Shown: positions 22,071 to 33,484 of the stretch, in pieces | Layout: every line of letters starts with the position of its first letter | How positions within the stretch are numbered: the first letter of the stretch is position 1 | Assembly: GCA_963565915.1 (NCBI GenBank) | Contig: OY751490.1 | Coordinates: 4,588,001-4,652,000, forward strand | DNA: 64,000 nucleotides | DNA from: Entoloma clypeatum | Taxonomy: Eukaryota > Basidiomycota > Agaricomycetes > Agaricales > Entolomataceae | Direction: 5' to 3' | The notes under the pieces: model-generated | Seen by the model: the letters and a program-made list of their open reading frames with translations, nothing else | What the model was told of the DNA's origin: nothing | The model's database searches: none | Translations under genes and position numbers: made by a program

Positions 22071-23691
22071 ACATCCTGTCATGCTTACCCTGGTATTAAA
22101 CGGAACTCAAACCACAAGACAGTGACCAAATGCTCGAGGGACCACCTTGAAACGATTGGAATCAGCAGATGTGGTACAAATGGAGATGTTCATGGAGGAA
22201 CAATTCTTTGAAGGGGGTGAAACATCTGATTCCATCAAGATTGGAAACATCACAACCATCGAAAATCCATGGATCGCACACATCAAGGGTTCAAACTGCA
22301 TGGAGACAGAAGTAACTCAGGGTCTAAAAAAGAATCCTCATTGGTACCAACAGGAAAACGGCATCACCTATGCAGGTGAACGAGTCTATGTTCCACCAGA
22401 CCCACAACTGTGTCAGGAACTGATGTTTGAATCACATGATGCACCAGTAGCTGGACATCCAGGACAGTACCAAACACATGAACTCCTCACTTGTATCTAC
22501 TGGTGACCTACCATCCTGCATGATGTGAAGAAATACATGAAGGGTTGTGACACCTGTCAATGCAACAAGATCAACAGACAGAAATGACATGCTCCACTAC
22601 ACCCCCATGCAGCACCAAGTCATCCATGGGAAGACATAGGGATTGATATCATGGGACCGATACCAGAGTCTGATGGAAAGAATGCAATTCTGGTCATCAC
22701 AGATAGACATTCAAAGATGCTTCATCCCATTCTGACAACCATGGAATTATCAGCTGAAGGATTAGCCAAGATCTATTGGGATCAGATATGGAAGCTTCAT
22801 GGGATCCCCAAGAAGATCATCAGCGATAGGGGACTGCAGTTCACCGCGAAGTTCATGGAGATACTCTGCCGCATGCTAGGGATCAAGAGGAACCTGTCCA
22901 CCACATACCATCCACAGACTGATGGACAGGCTGAATGATTGCATCAGAAAACAGAAGTGTTCTTATGAGACTTTGTCAACCATCTGCAAGATGATTGGGC
23001 TATATGGATCGCAATTGCAGAATTCCAGTACAATAACACAGAACATCAGGCAATAAGGCACACACCATTCTATCTCAACTATGGTTTACATCCTTGGAAG
23101 GGAGAACTCATGTTGGAAGACACCAACCTGGCTGCCAACAACTTCTTGAAAAAACTCAAACAGGCATGAGAAGAAGCCAATGCAGTACTGAAACAGACAC
23201 AGGATCGGATGAAGAAGATGGTTGACACATGACAGAGCCCGTCTCAGAACTATCACATTGGAGACAAGATGTGGCTGGAAGGGACTAACATCAGGACTGA
23301 CCATCCCTCAAAGAAACTTGATGCACTCCGACATGCACCATTCAAAGTCCTAGAGAAGAAAGGGGCTAGCACATACCTTCTTGATCTTCCAAAAACTTGG
23401 AAAATGATTCACCTCATGTTCAATGAGACCCTGTTATCACCATACAAAACTCCGAAGTATGCCATCCAGAAGAAAAAGCCAGCCCCTGTTCCGATCATTG
23501 TTGAAAGACGAGAAGAGTACCATGTCTCCACAATCCTGAACTCTCAGAAGTTCTGCAGAAAGATCCAGTACCTTGTCCAATGGAAAAAATATGGCCCAGA
23601 AGAAAATACATGGAAACCTCGGACTAATGTCCAGAATGCTCAAGAACTGATCCATGATTTCCATCGACAGAACCCGTCTCACCCATGATAA
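22071..23691 (+). pseudogene. Gypsy-1 copy B, pol C-terminal half, heavily mutated
   Basis: Starts near the end of RNase H and runs through the integrase zinc finger (near 22440-22590), core (22640-22930) and chromodomain (23510-23660). It has many stops and substitutions against copy C, largely C to T and G to A (for example TGG to TGA near 22503, CGA to TGA near 22586 and 22936). This is the most decayed Gypsy-1 copy. The 3' leader follows to about 23765, where it is cut. Confidence 0.9.
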
Positions 23692-23768
23692 AAGCAGCAT
23701 ACCAAGATCCATCATCATATTGACCCATCAATCAACCAGCCCACCAAGTTCCCTGCTCTAGTCACTTG

Positions 23769-23936
23769 TGTTACACTTTTTCACCCTCTTCCTATGCACC
23801 TTCACACGACCCTTCAACCCTCGATCTCTATCCAACCCCGTTTCACTTAACTTCAACAACCCTGGGACACATGTCCCCTCTATCAGCGCTATGACTCACA
23901 ATGGAGCCTTAGCGGTACAATATAGCCTTCTGTATC
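23769..23936 (+). repeat. Gypsy-4 LTR, 5' fragment
   Basis: Matches the first 165 or so bases of the Gypsy-4 LTR, which lies reversed at 59891-60512 (TGTTACACTTTTTCACC…, then GGGACACATGTCCCCTCTATCAG). Cut at both sides. Confidence 0.7.
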
Positions 23937-24000
23937 CTGGCTCTAGCCACAAGAATTGAATCATTTATCCCCGACGCTAGCCACTGGTGGCTAGAGCCAC
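23937..24000. repeat. Inverted repeat, 12 bp arms
   Basis: GGCTCTAGCCAC near 23940 and GTGGCTAGAGCC near 23985 are perfect inverted copies about 36 bases apart. Role unknown; possibly the edge of a lost element. Confidence 0.5.
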
Positions 24001-24128
24001 AACTCATATCACACAGGCAATAACCCTGCCTGTTGCTTTAGCCATGTGTGTAATTGTGTTTATATGAACAAATAATGAAATAAAACATTATTAATTCAGT
24101 AACTACGAATAATACAGGTGCATCCCGC

Positions 24129-25322
24129 TGAGAAGATGGGTCTGAATGGACGGAGAAATGTGTCGAACACTGAGTGAGTGCCCGAAAAACACCTCTAACC
24201 AATCACTAACACAATCCTTCAATAAGTTCTAGGTGGGCGGGACGAAATCCCTTTGTTTCGGTGAGGTTCGGGGGGGGTTTGTCTGGGGTGTGAAATTCAA
24301 CTTGCAAACACACGTTGAAATCCGGGTATGTGATTCAATAAAGAGTTTTTTAAGGGATCGGTTTTGATCTCAAGGTCCACAGAGTCCCTTTCAATCCAAC
24401 AGGCAACAATCAAGGTTTCAACAAGGCAACAGGTGAGCACTCAGGCTCCAACAATCAACTGGTTCAATATGAGACTTAGACAACCACAGCGCACTCAAAC
24501 ACACAGAGGAGAGAGCTATGTTATGATCTGGGGGAAGACCCGGCCTAATTCTACTGTACATGACAATATCGAGAGGTTTTTATACATGAGACGGCAATTT
24601 AGAATAAATAAAGTTTATCATGAGTAAAAGGTAAAATCAAATCGGTCTGTGGTATATTGTCCATTGCGAGCATGTGAAAGGGTCACCAGGGACCATATCT
24701 GATGTTTTTCCATGCGTCAAGAGGGTTACGGACCCTAACGGAGTGGAGCGACAAGGGCGCGTTGTTTCGCGAGCATTCCAGAGCATCGCATCAATATTGA
24801 TGGAGTCGATCAAGGGTCCGGTTTCCATGAATCAAGGGTTTGGGCCCTTGGGTACCAACTCGGTGCCTCGGCAGCCATCAACGATCCCGTTTCCAAGGGT
24901 CGTTCTATCTCGGGTAAGTTACGCATTTGGCATTACGGCATCAGTGATCGTGCATTGCATTTCGTGATGCTGGGCATTATTGCTTGATTATAAGTCCCCC
25001 GGGCCTCTGTAGTGTCCATAGACCATAGTGTTGTATATTGGATAGGGTGATAGGTCAAAGAAATATTATTACTGCCTCCCTCACTGGTCTTATCCAGTGA
25101 GAATAGAAAGTTTGTGTCAAGCCTATAGTTAAGCCCTCAGAATGTGACTGTTCCTATGATCATGACCAAAGGTGGTTCAGTGGTATTTAGACACTCTTAG
25201 GTAGCCAGTAGTACCATCAGTTCCAATAGAATAATGTTTAACGGAGCCGATATAATGTTCTTTCATTGACAAAACCATGGGAATTTCGCAAATTTGGCTG
25301 TAGCCGCGCGACAGTCGTATCA
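24129..25322. mobile_element. Solo LTR, 1194 bp, family Y
   Basis: TG...CA limits (TGAGAAGATGGG…CAGTCGTATCA) with a 4 bp target duplication CCGC at 24125-24128 and 25323-25326. The element at 48207-49310 has the same ends and shared interior words (GAGTGGAGCGACAAG, TTTCGCGAGCATTC). No coding region, so a recombined solo LTR is the simplest reading. Orientation is uncertain. Confidence 0.72.
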
Positions 25323-25329
25323 CCGCCGT

Positions 25330-26725
25330 TACAGAGCATCCCCCTCGTGCCAGCGCGCATCCCGCCTTTCCCGTGCAGATCCATGCGCCCCCGCCCCCAC
25401 CGCTTGCTCACATGTCCCGCCCCTCTTGCATGTCCTGCACCGTTCATTGCGTGCCTCGCCGTTTCTCATGCACCTCCTGTCATTGCCGTGTGCCCCATCC
25501 TGTTTCTAGCATGTCCCACAGTTCTGACATGTCTGCACCATTGCTCACGTGTGTCCTGTCCTGTTCGTCGCATGTTGCACACATGCCCCGCCGCCTCTGG
25601 GCTGTTTCTCGTGTCTGCCGCCATTCCTCCCGCGTCTCCTGCCTTGGCCGTGTCGTTTCTGTGTCATTGCTGGGATGTCTCTCGCTGTTTTTGGCGCATC
25701 AGTGGTCTGAGGTGATGGGAAAGGTGGGGTGCTTACCAATATGGGGGCTCCGTGGACCTCGCGTGAAGGGGGGGAGGAGGAGGGAGGAACGGAGGAGGAG
25801 GGAGTGGAAGAAGGTGATGTGGGGACAAGAACTTGACGTGGCAAGTTTAGGCTATTGATATATAGCAGGCATGTTCCAGGCCCAGGCACTCATGATGAAA
25901 TGTCGGAGCTTGCCAAACCCGGCAACGGCCGAAAGTTGAACAATAGTCACATGTCTTCTTGTTTTCCCCCCATCACCTCATCCTCCATCACCTCCCTCCT
26001 CCCTCCTCTGTTCACCGTGGGCCACGGAGGCGCCGTGTATGTAAGCACCCCACCTTTTACGTTACCCCAGACCTCTGACGAAACACGCAGAAAACGATGT
26101 GGGAAACAGCACAGGACACATGGAAAGGTGAGAGATGCGGGAGAAATGGCGGGAGACATGGGAGGAATGGCGGGAGACATGGGAGGAATGGCGGGAGACA
26201 TGGGAGGAATGGCGGGAGACATGGGAGGAATGGCGGGAGACATGGGAGGAATGGCGGGAGACCCGAGAAACGACACGGGAGATGCAGGAACGGCAGAACA
26301 CGCGACGAATGAGACAGGACATGCGTGACAAATGGTGGGACACAAGGGAACGGCGGGAGGCACGCGCCCGGCGGTACGGGACACACAGGAACGGTCGGAG
26401 GTGCACGCCCGGCGGTACGGGACATGCGAGAAGTGGCACATGACACACGGGAAAGGCGGGATGCACGCAAGAACGGTGGGATACACGCGAGACGGCAGGA
26501 TGCACAGGAACGGCAGGACATGCAAGCAACACACGACGAGCGGCATGCGGGAACGGTGCCAGGCGCATGAGAAGTTGCACAGGGCACACAGGCAAGACCA
26601 GATATGCAGGAGGAACAGCCAGACATGCAAGAAATGGCGCAGGAACGGTGGGGCACGTGAGCAACACGCGACAAACGGCACACAACATGTGCGAACGGCA
26701 GGGCACACAATCAGGGGCACGGTGT
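25330..26725. repeat. Inverted block of minisatellite family 2
   Basis: The left arm (25330-25690) is C/T-rich with units like CATGTCCYGCACC. The right arm (26100-26720) is the G/A-rich reverse type (GGGACATGCGAGAAYGG). Between them 25690-25860 and 25950-26100 are also inverted (GGTGGGGTGCTTAC on the left, GTAAGCACCCCACC on the right). Long ORFs here are repeat artefacts. The block cuts Gypsy-2 copy 1 near 26726. Confidence 0.65.
26143..26265 (+). repeat. Perfect 21 bp tandem repeat, about 6 units
   Basis: The unit GGCGGGAGACATGGGAGGAAT repeats without change five times plus part of a sixth. It has no spacers. Confidence 0.95.
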
Positions 26726-29156
26726 TTTCTTTAATTCTTCCACTGCTTTGAGCACTTGCTCATCAAACTCTTTTGCATCCCTGGTGTGTTTCAATAGTTG
26801 AGTTTCTTCTCCATCAATAAGTAGATGTCCCCAATCCATTGCACGCAAGTGGAAATATTTGGGTTTCAATAGTGTTACATCCTCATTGTCATTTTTCACC
26901 CCCTTTCTATGGTCGACTCTTCTTGAAAGAGCATCCGCCTTCCCCATTGAAGTTCCTGCCTTGTGTATTAATTTAAAGTTGAAACATGTTAGATACAATG
27001 CCCAACATGCTTGTCTGCGATTAAGCTTTCAACCCTGCATGAAGTACTTGAGGTTTTTATGATCGGTCCAAATCTCGACCTCATGTTTGGCTCCTTTGAG
27101 GTGGTGTCTCCATGCTTCCAGCGCTCGAATTATGCCCAGCATTTCTGTATCGTGTACGTCGTAATTTCTTTCCACATCATTTAATCCTTTAGATAGAAAG
27201 GCACATGGCCTCCACTTCTCATCTCCACATTCCATAGATAGAATCACTCCCGTGGCGAAGTCCGATGCGTCTGATTCTATTCTTAACTTCTGATCCATAA
27301 ATAACTTTTTTAGTGCGTCAAACGCCTCCTCCTGTTCCGTACTCCATTTCCATACTATTTCTTTCCTAGTTAACTTATGTAGTGGTCCGGCTACTTTAGA
27401 GAAATCCTTGATGAATCTCCGATAGAAGTTGGCGAGTCCAAGGAATAATTGTACTTCCTTGACCTTGGTCGGTGTCGGCAATTGTTTGATGGTGTCTACT
27501 TTCAAAGGGTCCATCCGAATTCCGTCTTTCCCAATAATTAATCCCAAGAACTCTATTTTGTCTCTATCAAAGAAACATTTTTCTGGTTTCAAGAATAAAT
27601 CGTTTTCTCATAATCTTTACAAAACTTCCTCCACTATGGCGTCGTGTCCTTCCTCTCCTTCTGTTGCCACCAATATATCATTGATATAAATCACCACATA
27701 TTCTTGGTTGATCAAGTCCCTAAAGATATCGTTCATCATGGTCTGGAATGTGCTCGGGGAATTATTTAATCCAAAAAACATGACAGTCGGTTCGAAGGCT
27801 CCATCAGGGGTCGTAAATGCCGCTTTCCACTCGTCTCCCTCCTTGATGTGCACATTGTTGTAGCCCCATCTGAGATCCATCTTGGTGAACCTTTTCTTCC
27901 CTTTCACCTTATTGATCAACTCTGGAATCAATGGGAGTGGATAATTATTGCGGATGGTCCAGCTGTTAATATGTTGGTAATCCTGTACCATTCGTTTCCT
28001 TCCATCCTTTTTGGGTATAAAGAATACTGGCAAAGTTTGTGGTGACTTGGTAGGTCGAATATGTCCTTTGCGTAATTGATCGTCCACAAATTCGGATACT
28101 TCTTTCCTTTCATCTGGTGACAGGGGATAGACTTTGGCCTTCTTTGGTACGAAATCCGGTTTTAAGTCTATAGCGTGATCCCATGGTTTCCTGACTGGTA
28201 ACCTCTCCAATGCTTTCTTTTCAAAGACTGATAGATATTTATGATATTTTCGGGGGACAGCCTGTTCCGCTGGTATTTCATCTGAGGGTTCTCCCTTAGC
28301 TGCCCTGAGCATGTGGATTACCTCTTCTTCCACTTCTTCTTCATTTCCTTCTACTACCTCTTCAATTCTTCCACCCCATCTGGTTCTTGCAGTTTTATTC
28401 AAATAACGTGTTCGACACATGCCGCATTCTTCTGGACATCTTGATAGTTTAATCTCTGCTTTTTCCCAATCTATTTCTGGATTATGGCATTTCAGCCAGG
28501 TGTGTCCAACGATGATTTTAGCTTTCCCTAGGTTGCATGCTTCAAACACTGCTATCTCCATGTGTCCCTTATACCGCATAGCCATGACTGCTTCATGCGT
28601 GATCAAACCTCCTTGGTTAAGCATGCCATCAATGTTGTAGACCTGAATGGGGAAAGGTAGTTCCCTTAATTTAATATTGTTCCTTTTGGCAAAGTCCAGA
28701 TCAATGAACATCCCTGTCGCCCCTGAGTCTAATAATGCATCAACATCAAAGGTGCGTTTGTCCTGCAATGTTTCCAGCATGATTTTCATTATAAGCTCCT
28801 TTTCCAAAGAAGTGGATTGAATAAAAGATGGTTCCCCCATAGAGTCCGTTTGTCTAGTTAAATTATCTGATTCTCCGCAACAGGGAATTAAGCATTTGTC
28901 CATAAGGGCCGAACCAAGCCTCGTTTCCGAGGGCTCCCCAATGATATAGTTTACAAGTGTATCTAAGTCCGAATCATCTGTGCTATTTTTTTCAGTTTTT
29001 ACCTTTTTGGGTTTGTCCAATAGTATTTTATTGTATGTAACTGCTGCGTCTGTAAGTTTCTGAAACCGTGATTTTACTGTGTCCTTATGTATATAAGAGT
29101 CTATAGGCAATTGTTTGTAACGACTTGCCAGAGCCAGTGGGGGTCCACCACAGTTA
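26726..29156 (-). pseudogene. Gypsy-2 copy 1, pol (protease to RNase H), inactive
   Basis: Right to left: protease with DSGAT (near 28725), RT ([34 protein letters not shown]) and RNase H (ESDASDFATG near 27270, WTDHKNLKYF near 27060). The active site reads YIND (about 27678-27689) where copy 2 has YIDD. Stops lie near 27614. Integrase and chromodomain are missing because the inverted minisatellite block replaces them. The N-terminal joint is a deletion that removes half a zinc knuckle. Confidence 0.92.
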
Positions 29157-30006
29157 TAGCAGTTACCAGGAGCTTGTCGCTGGTTCCTGTCAATGTTCAT
29201 TGCATTCGGATCCTGTCGTTGTTGCTGCTGACCGTTTTGCTGGGGACGGTACCCCCCATTCTGTTGTTGCCCAAAGGGCCTTCCAAAATTATTCTGGCCT
29301 TGCGGCCGCAGTGCTTGCTGATTCTGAGGGCGATTTCCCCATTGGTTCCCTTGTCTTTGAGGTCCCTGCCTCATTCCTTGCCTCATGGTGTAATTCTCTT
29401 CAGCCCTTCCAATGGCTGAGATTTCCTCGACAGTTTCCTGCATGGTGTTCTGATGTCTTCCTTGCTGAAATAATTGTTGTATGATTGAGTCCTAGGCATT
29501 TCTCTCCAGTAAGGAAATCCCATGATGATCCTCAATTTTCCCTTTGATCGCCAGTGTTCCAAACTGCGTGATCCAATTGTCTGTCTTCATCTGGTTCTGT
29601 TTGAACCCTTCAATCTTTGCTCTGGCCCATTCCACTTCGGTGGGAGGGCGAAACCTCATGGTGATCTCATAGACTAAGTTTTGGTACGTTGGCCAATCAT
29701 TAGATTCCATGCATTGGGTGAGTCGTGTCTCCCCATACGTTCCTGCAATCAGTCCATCTAATCGGGACCAGACTGCGATACAGATTTCGTCATCTCCATG
29801 TGGCAAATCTTGATTTACTCAGATCCACGTGAGCATTTTTGCCCACCATCCCGAAAACAGGGGTCGGGATCCATTGTATTTGCTGGGATCTGCGGCTATT
29901 TCAATTCTTCAGCCTGGTCGGTGAGGAGGTGGAGGAGGTGGTGCGATGGGGGGGTCATGATGCTCAGGGACTTCGGGCCTTTGTTCTGAAAATCTTGGTT
30001 GTCCAT
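29157..30006 (-). pseudogene. Gypsy-2 copy 1, gag
   Basis: Start ATG at 30006 by comparison with copy 2. Capsid-like region at 29500-29800 (EICIAVWSRLDG, WARAKIEGFKQN), then a Gln/Asn/Gly-rich tail. Only the first half of the CCHC knuckle (CYNCGG) remains, and it runs in frame into the pol leader (PPLALASRYKQ). Stops break the N-terminal third, and a TAG near 29493 replaces AAG. Confidence 0.85.
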
Positions 30007-30262
30007 GATGGTGTTTTGATGGGGGGGAGTGTTTTGGTTGGAACAATAGTACCTTACGTCGGGCGTGCAACCCTGTTCTGACGCTTAGGCAAAAAAAATC
30101 TGAAAAGAAAACCCAAAGAACAATCTGTCTACCGAGGCAATCGGGATGCCCAAATGGAGGAAGATCTAGGAAAGATGAAGTCCACACAGTCAATACCCCT
30201 ATGCGCGCTGGACTGTTCGAATCGAGATGTCGAGGAGTCAGAGATTGGAACACCTGTTGCGA

Positions 30263-30407
30263 TGGAGTAGGGCATAGCCCGACTCCACCACGGTCATGTG
30301 ACCTAGCCAGGTAGACACGAGCCCGCCTGTTCTAGAGTAGATCTGCTACCATCTGCTTGCCTTTGCCGTGCCTCAGGTGCCGCCTCCAGACCGCCTCCAC
30401 CTCTCCA
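30263..30407 (+). repeat. 5' LTR of the small LTR element
   Basis: 145 bp, TGGAG…CTCCA. The 3' copy at 32434-32578 has the same length and three transitions. Confidence 0.9.
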
Positions 30408-30409
30408 CG

Positions 30410-30431
30410 TGGTGATGAGAGCACGATTCGA
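30410..30431 (+). promoter_or_regulatory. Primer binding site of the small LTR element
   Basis: TGGTGATGAGAGCACGATTC… begins two bases after the LTR. Its complement ends in CCA and contains TCGAATC, the usual T-loop sequence, so it looks like the last 20 or so bases of a tRNA. Which tRNA is not known. Confidence 0.7.
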
Positions 30432-31142
30432 CCTTTAACACATCGACTACCTTGCTTACTACTGCACTCTGCTTTGCTGCCTTTTTCGGCGCGTTTTTTT
30501 GCCTTCACGCCACAGTCTTCGCACCCCTCACGTCCAGCTCTTTTTTCCGCACTCAGAACGGCCTTTTCTGCCTCAGAGAACTGACCTCTGACCCTCTCTG
30601 GTCCACCTGCATCTGCAGTCGCGTTTTTTTGTCGTCTTCACCCCTGGAGCACCTGCCCTTGACCCCCTCTGGTCTAACTGCACCCTCAGCATCGCATCTT
30701 TCGGCCACGTCACGGTGCCGAAGTGTTTTTCGCATTTTTTTCGCTGCCACATCATAGGCTTTGCATCCTTCACATCCTGGCGTCGTTTGCATCTAGCACC
30801 TGCTTTTTCACTACCAGCACCAATGTCCTCCAGTTTCCCAGCTCGCTACGAGCTCCATTCCTGTTTTTCAACACATAACAGCATTTTCATGTGTTTTTTC
30901 GCATCCTTTGTTTCCGTTTGCACCCGCCGCCTTTTCATCCGTCCGGAGTTTTCTCCACTAGAGTCTAGAGTCCAGAGTCACCGTTTCGCACTGCTACGAC
31001 CTCGAGTATCCCGCATTCATCGCCGCTTTCGAGCCAGAGGTACACACAAGAGTCTAGAACCCCGAGGATCCCAGCGTTTTTGCAGCTTTTGAGCCAGAGG
31101 TACCCCAAGAGAGTTTAGAGTTTTTTGCCACACGTCGTCATC

Positions 31143-32485
31143 ATGCCCGCCCCCAGTAATCCAAAGAAGAATAAGAAGAAACCTAATGCCACGACCCCAC
31201 CTGTTACGACCCCATCCACGACCACATCCGTGACGACGTGTACACCCACACATGCTGCACCATCCCCAACCATGGCTGTACCACCAGCTGCAGAGACACC
31301 CCTGCCACATCTTACGGTGACCTTCGCGTCCCTCATGGCGCAGTTCCCGAGCGATGAGCCACCCGACCGCATCGTCTATCTGAACAAGCCTCAGCTCGAG
31401 GCAATGTTGGGTGAGATCCTCGGTCGAGGGGTGGACGATGGGAGGAAGGAGGGGTATACAAAGGGAGAGGTGGATGGTTATGAGAGAGGAAGGAAGGAAG
31501 GAAGGAGAGTTATGAGAAGGGGAGAAAGGAAGGTTATGAAGAGGGGAGGAAACGAGGGATGAAGGAGGGTTTTGAGAAGGGAAAGAAAGAGGGTTATGAG
31601 AAAGGGAGAGAGGATTTTGTGCGTACCCCGAGCGCGCTGCTACCGCCACCACCATTGTCGTCATCGGACCCGATCAAGGACTACAATGTGTACATCTGCG
31701 AGCTCGCGTCCAGAATATTTTATCTGCAGCCCTTCATTGTCGCCATATGTGAAGCTGCTTTCGCTGCAGGAGAACGAGTTGGGTATAATTCAGGCTTTGA
31801 CAATGGACTATCGGAACCTCGAAACGATGACATGTTCAAGATCTCAACAGCTGTACAGACCAACTGTGAAGACGCTACGAGTCCAGCTCCCAACCCTGTC
31901 CAACATCAAGATGCTTCAAGCCAAACCACTTCGACGACTGACCCTACCCAGTACCATGATGCCACCATCCAGACTTCATTGCCAGCACCTGTCGACTGGG
32001 CTGAAGACGCCGAATCTCTCCCGGTTACGTCTATTCAGCCACCGCTTTCGCCTGTTCCGCCACTGATTTCGCCTGTCCCACCACCTACGATACCTAATTT
32101 ACCAATAATTCTGCAGGCCCGCGATTTCTCAAGTTTGCGTTCACCATCAACAGACCCGTTTTTCTCATTACGCCGCCGATCCCAATGCAAGGTACCTACA
32201 CGTCCACCGCCTCGCCATGCCCGAGATGATCACATTCGTGTTCTGCCACATCATTTCCCTCATCAACCAGCTTGCTACACCCCCAGGCAGCCACCACCTG
32301 ATTTTCGAGACAATGTTCAATGTCATAAAGATTCTGGCCTTGGGGATGCTCTTGCAGTTCTGAAGGAAGGTCTCAAGGTTTTGGTTTTGGTTCTCGAGGC
32401 GACGAGGACGCCGCCATATAAAAGGGGGGAACCTGGAGTAGGGCGTAGCCCGACTCCACCATGGTCATGTGACCTAGCCAGGTAG
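31143..32485 (+). pseudogene. ORF carried by the small LTR element, function unknown, one frameshift
   Basis: About 450 codons in two frames. The N-terminus is basic then Thr/Pro-rich (PAPSNPKKNKKKPNATTP). Next comes LTVTFASLMAQFPSDEPPDR, then a repeat of the type GYEKGRKEG (about 31430-31620), a conserved-looking block (DYNVYICELASRIFYLQPF…ERVGYNSGFDNG, 31675-31810) and a long Pro/Ser/Thr-rich tail. The frame changes inside a GGAA run (31488-31505), so slippage explains the break. The frame ends inside the 3' LTR. No polymerase, protease, integrase or zinc-knuckle motif. It may be a captured host sequence. I do not recognise it. Confidence 0.6.
32422..32433 (+). promoter_or_regulatory. Polypurine tract of the small LTR element
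   Basis: AAGGGGGGAA-type tract directly before the 3' LTR, where plus-strand DNA synthesis would start. Confidence 0.75.
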
Positions 32486-32578
32486 ACACGAGCCCGCCTG
32501 TTCTAGAGTAGATCTGCTACCATCTGCTTGCCTTTGCCGTGCCTCAGGTGCCGTCTCCAGACCGCCTCCACCTCTCCA
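32434..32578 (+). repeat. 3' LTR of the small LTR element
   Basis: Matches the 5' LTR except at three transition sites; followed by GCGA, the target duplication. Confidence 0.9.
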
Positions 32579-32582
32579 GCGA

Positions 32583-33223
32583 ACTAGATGTGTACGGTCT
32601 TCTCTTCCAAACCGTCCCACATGCCAGCAACTTCCCCAAAGGTTAGATGTGTCGGCCTTTGGTCACCTCGACACGGGACGGGCTCAACATTTCCCTGTGT
32701 GTCTCGAACCGCAACGCTAGTTATAATGGGTGTTCCAAGTGTTTCTCTTCTTATCCCTGAAGTCTGGGCAGTCCCCCTTAATGCTAGGGTCCACATATAG
32801 ATGTGTACTTTTGATGAGAAAGCACGAAACGGCGAGGTTGAAATGGAGGAAAGGGAAGTGAGTTTGGGCGGGCGAGTTTGAGAGCTTGTTCTTCTGTTGA
32901 GGTGAGGCTAAGTCAAACAATGTCATGAGCCCAAACTTAGGAACTTAGAAGATGGAACGTAGAAAGATGAAGAAGGAGCTGTATTGCCAAGAGACCCAGC
33001 GGGAATCTCAAGAGAACAAGCTATCGAATACAAGTGAAAGTACCCTACTTATATATGTAAATACCATGAGGCTGCGTTGAGGCAGCGTCATGCTGCGTGA
33101 CTCCGGATCCTTTGCATCCTGCTGCGTGCTAATGATAAGATGTCCTCATGTATGACACGATGTAGATAAGATAAGATCGAGATAAGATAAGATAAAGTGA
33201 AAAGTGAAAATACGATCATAACA
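32583..33223 (-). repeat. Gypsy-2 copy 1, leader and 5' LTR
   Basis: The LTR is at 32895-33223 (TGTTGAGG…CATAACA on the plus strand). Leader 32583-32894 continues at 30262 to 30007 once the small element is removed. The candidate self-primer site (AGAACAAGCT in minus-strand sense) is just inside the LTR, as in copy 2. Bases 33224-33484, between the two Gypsy-2 copies, hold no gene I recognise. Confidence 0.85.
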
Positions 33224-33484
33224 ATAACAAGTCGTGTTCTCCAGTTGTGTTTGCGGGACTGAATCAGGTCTCCCACCTTCCACACTGCTTGGATTCCTTT
33301 GGAGTCTTTTCCAGTGGGTAGATATACACTTAGGACACCCTCTACAGGTGTCTATACATTTATCTACCATGTAATACTAATGCTAGGTGAGGAATAGGTA
33401 TTTTCGATGTATATCTCATCATCTACACTTTCCTAGCTGATCTTGCCATTGAACACCTTGTAATACTGACGCTTGGAGACCTAG

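Larger units (their letters stand above)
30263..32578 (+). mobile_element. Complete small LTR retroelement, 2316 bp, non-autonomous, own ORF
   Basis: 145 bp LTRs at 30263-30407 and 32434-32578 (TGGAGTAGGG…CACCTCTCCA) differ at three positions. The 4 bp target duplication is GCGA (30259-30262 and 32579-32582). A tRNA-type primer site starts two bases inside the 5' LTR, and a purine tract abuts the 3' LTR. It encodes no protease, RT or integrase, only an unfamiliar ORF. It lies in the leader of Gypsy-2 copy 1; the equivalent place in copy 2 (near 34108) is the empty site. It must be copied by enzymes from another element. Confidence 0.9.

Noticed and set aside
26143..26265. Regular 21 bp repeat that could be taken for a CRISPR array
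   Set aside because: The units are directly abutting with no spacers, and the setting is a eukaryotic minisatellite.
30263..32578. Treating the 2.3 kb element as a DNA transposon with long direct ends
   Set aside because: It has TG...CA limits, direct (not inverted) 145 bp ends, a tRNA-type primer site and a purine tract, all of which mark a reverse-transcribed element.
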